The notes under the pieces: model-generated | What the model saw: the letters and a program-made list of their open reading frames with translations, nothing else | The model's database searches: none | Told to the model about the DNA's origin: nothing | Shown: one piece after another, positions 5,579 through 6,289 of the stretch | Layout: each line of letters begins with the position of its first letter | Position numbering within the stretch: position 1 is the first letter of the stretch | Assembly (NCBI GenBank): GCA_050699055.1 | Contig: JBOHCT010000221.1 | Span: forward strand, 1 to 6,289 | Length of the DNA stretch: 6,289 nt | Direction of reading: 5' to 3' | From: JBOHCT01 sp050699055 | GTDB taxonomy: Bacteria; Actinomycetota; Actinomycetes; Streptosporangiales; JBOHCT01 | Program-made: the position numbers and the translations under genes

Positions 5579-5826
5579 GCGCAGCTCCCGCGCGAGGTCT
5601 CCACAGAGCCGGGGTGGCGCCGCGACGCCGACCCGTCGGCCGTGTCAGTGTAAACATGCTGTGTGCCCCCCGGCGACCGGTATCGAACGTAGGGGGCGCC
5701 GGGTCGGATGCGGAGCCTTTGGGGCAGATCCGGCGAACGCTGGTACCCAACGCGCACCCATGCACGGGTCGGGCATGAACGATCGAGGAACGCAGGTGCG
5801 GCCGATGATCCGCGAAACGAGGCCCG
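5579..5826. promoter_or_regulatory. Divergent region between STAS and transporter genes
   Basis: These 248 bp must hold promoters for both flanking genes. Apart from the palindrome at 5627-5640 and the minus-strand TACACT, I see no confident -35/-10 pair. CATGC at 5759-5763 and GCATG at 5773-5777 form a weak inverted repeat on the transporter side. Confidence 0.5.
5627..5640. promoter_or_regulatory. Perfect inverted repeat upstream of the STAS gene
   Basis: GCCGAC at 5627-5632 and GTCGGC at 5635-5640 are inverted copies separated by CC. If the minus-strand TACACT at 5652-5647 is a -10 element, this palindrome falls at the transcription start or early leader, about 50 nt before the start codon. 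It could be an operator or an mRNA hairpin. Confidence 0.35.
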
Positions 5827-6289
5827 ATGGCGATGGTGAGTGTCCTCCTGGCGGTTCTCGCCGCGGCGGCTAACGCCGCAGCGTCCGTGTTGCAGCGCAA
5901 AGCGACGCGTCGCGAGCCCGATCGTAAGGCGCTGTCACTGTCGATGATCGTCGACTTGCTGCCCCAGCCCGTGTGGTTCGCGGGGATCCTCGCCATCCTC
6001 GTGGGGTTCCTGCTGCAGGTGTCGGCGCTGGCGACGGGCCGCCTTTCCGAGGTCCAGCCGCTGCTTGTCATGGAGCTCCCCTTTACGTTGGTGCTGTCGT
6101 CCCTGGTGTTCCGCAGCCGTCCGCACGCCCGGGAGTGGTTGTCCGCGGGTGGCATGGCGGTGGGCCTCGCGTTGTTCCTGATCGGGCTGGCGCCGTCGAG
6201 CGGCGAACCCCTGGCGGCGCCGGTCTGGGCATGGGCGGCCGCCTTGGTCGTGACGCTCGCCGCGATCTGTCTGGTGGTGTGGCTGGGGT
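5827..6289 (+). CDS. DMT-superfamily (EamA-like) membrane transporter, N-terminal part
   Basis: The frame opens at ATG 5827 and remains open to the window edge, giving 154 residues of a protein whose family is usually about 280-310 long. About five hydrophobic segments are visible: 2-22, 49-69, 79-95, 105-122 and 131-153. This matches the first half of a ten-helix drug/metabolite transporter. Signature stretches are the first helix ending ASVLQRKA (19-26) and QVSALATGRLSEVQPLLVMELPF (64-86), typical of the actinobacterial DMT subgroup. The expected role is inner-membrane export or exchange of a small molecule; the substrate is unknown. GAGG at 5819-5822 lies 4 nt from ATG 5827 and 10 nt from ATG 5833, so MVSVLLAV at 5833 is an alternative start. 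It is divergent from the STAS gene, with no evident functional link. Confidence 0.85.
   Translation, partial: MAMVSVLLAVLAAAANAAASVLQRKATRREPDRKALSLSMIVDLLPQPVWFAGILAILVGFLLQVSALATGRLSEVQPLLVMELPFTLVLSSLVFRSRPHAREWLSAGGMAVGLALFLIGLAPSSGEPLAAPVWAWAAALVVTLAAICLVVWLG

Noticed and set aside
5630..5655. Sigma-B-type promoter (GTTT...GGGTAT) for the STAS gene
   Set aside because: GTTT at 5655-5652 on the minus strand is followed by GGGTCG at 17 nt, which misses both the usual 14-16 spacing and the final AT of the -10 consensus.

Overview
The window is GC-rich DNA from an actinobacterium. The Lsr2-type nucleoid protein is essentially confined to that phylum, and the GTG starts, purine-rich ribosome sites and long spurious open frames on every strand fit it. 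Genus cannot be fixed by eye. I find six genes: five complete and one cut by the right edge. There is no tRNA, rRNA, CRISPR array, transposase or prophage gene.

Left part (1-2364): a divergent Lsr2 paralogue on the minus strand, followed by a terminator-like hairpin, lies head-to-head with a plus-strand thiamine-diphosphate (ThDP) enzyme of the acetolactate-synthase type. Their 341-bp shared upstream region carries a perfect 6-7-6 inverted repeat beside a possible lsr2 -10 element, and a candidate promoter for the ThDP enzyme.

Middle (2365-3897): converging on the ThDP gene is an aldehyde dehydrogenase of the NAD-dependent succinate-semialdehyde dehydrogenase (Sad/YneI) type. The 156-bp gap between the two 3' ends holds an exact 23-bp tandem duplication and a bipartite inverted repeat. 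The pairing recalls the cyanobacterial 2-oxoglutarate decarboxylase/succinate-semialdehyde dehydrogenase bypass of the TCA cycle. The best functional guess for this region is therefore 2-oxoglutarate to succinate semialdehyde to succinate, although the first enzyme would normally be annotated acetolactate synthase.

Right part (3898-6289): 691 bp without a convincing gene lead to a canonical promoter with a small palindrome in its spacer. This drives a 75-residue protein that is only a LuxR-type helix-turn-helix. Behind it is a 384-bp non-coding stretch with a 45-bp exact tandem repeat, each unit containing three small palindromes. A minus-strand single-domain STAS anti-sigma-factor antagonist follows, divergent from the N-terminal half of a DMT-type membrane transporter that runs off the window.

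The right part looks like small stand-alone regulators separated by long, repeat-bearing spacers. I see no multi-gene defence, secretion or biosynthetic system. The main points for follow-up are the probable TCA-bypass pair and the intergenic repeats.
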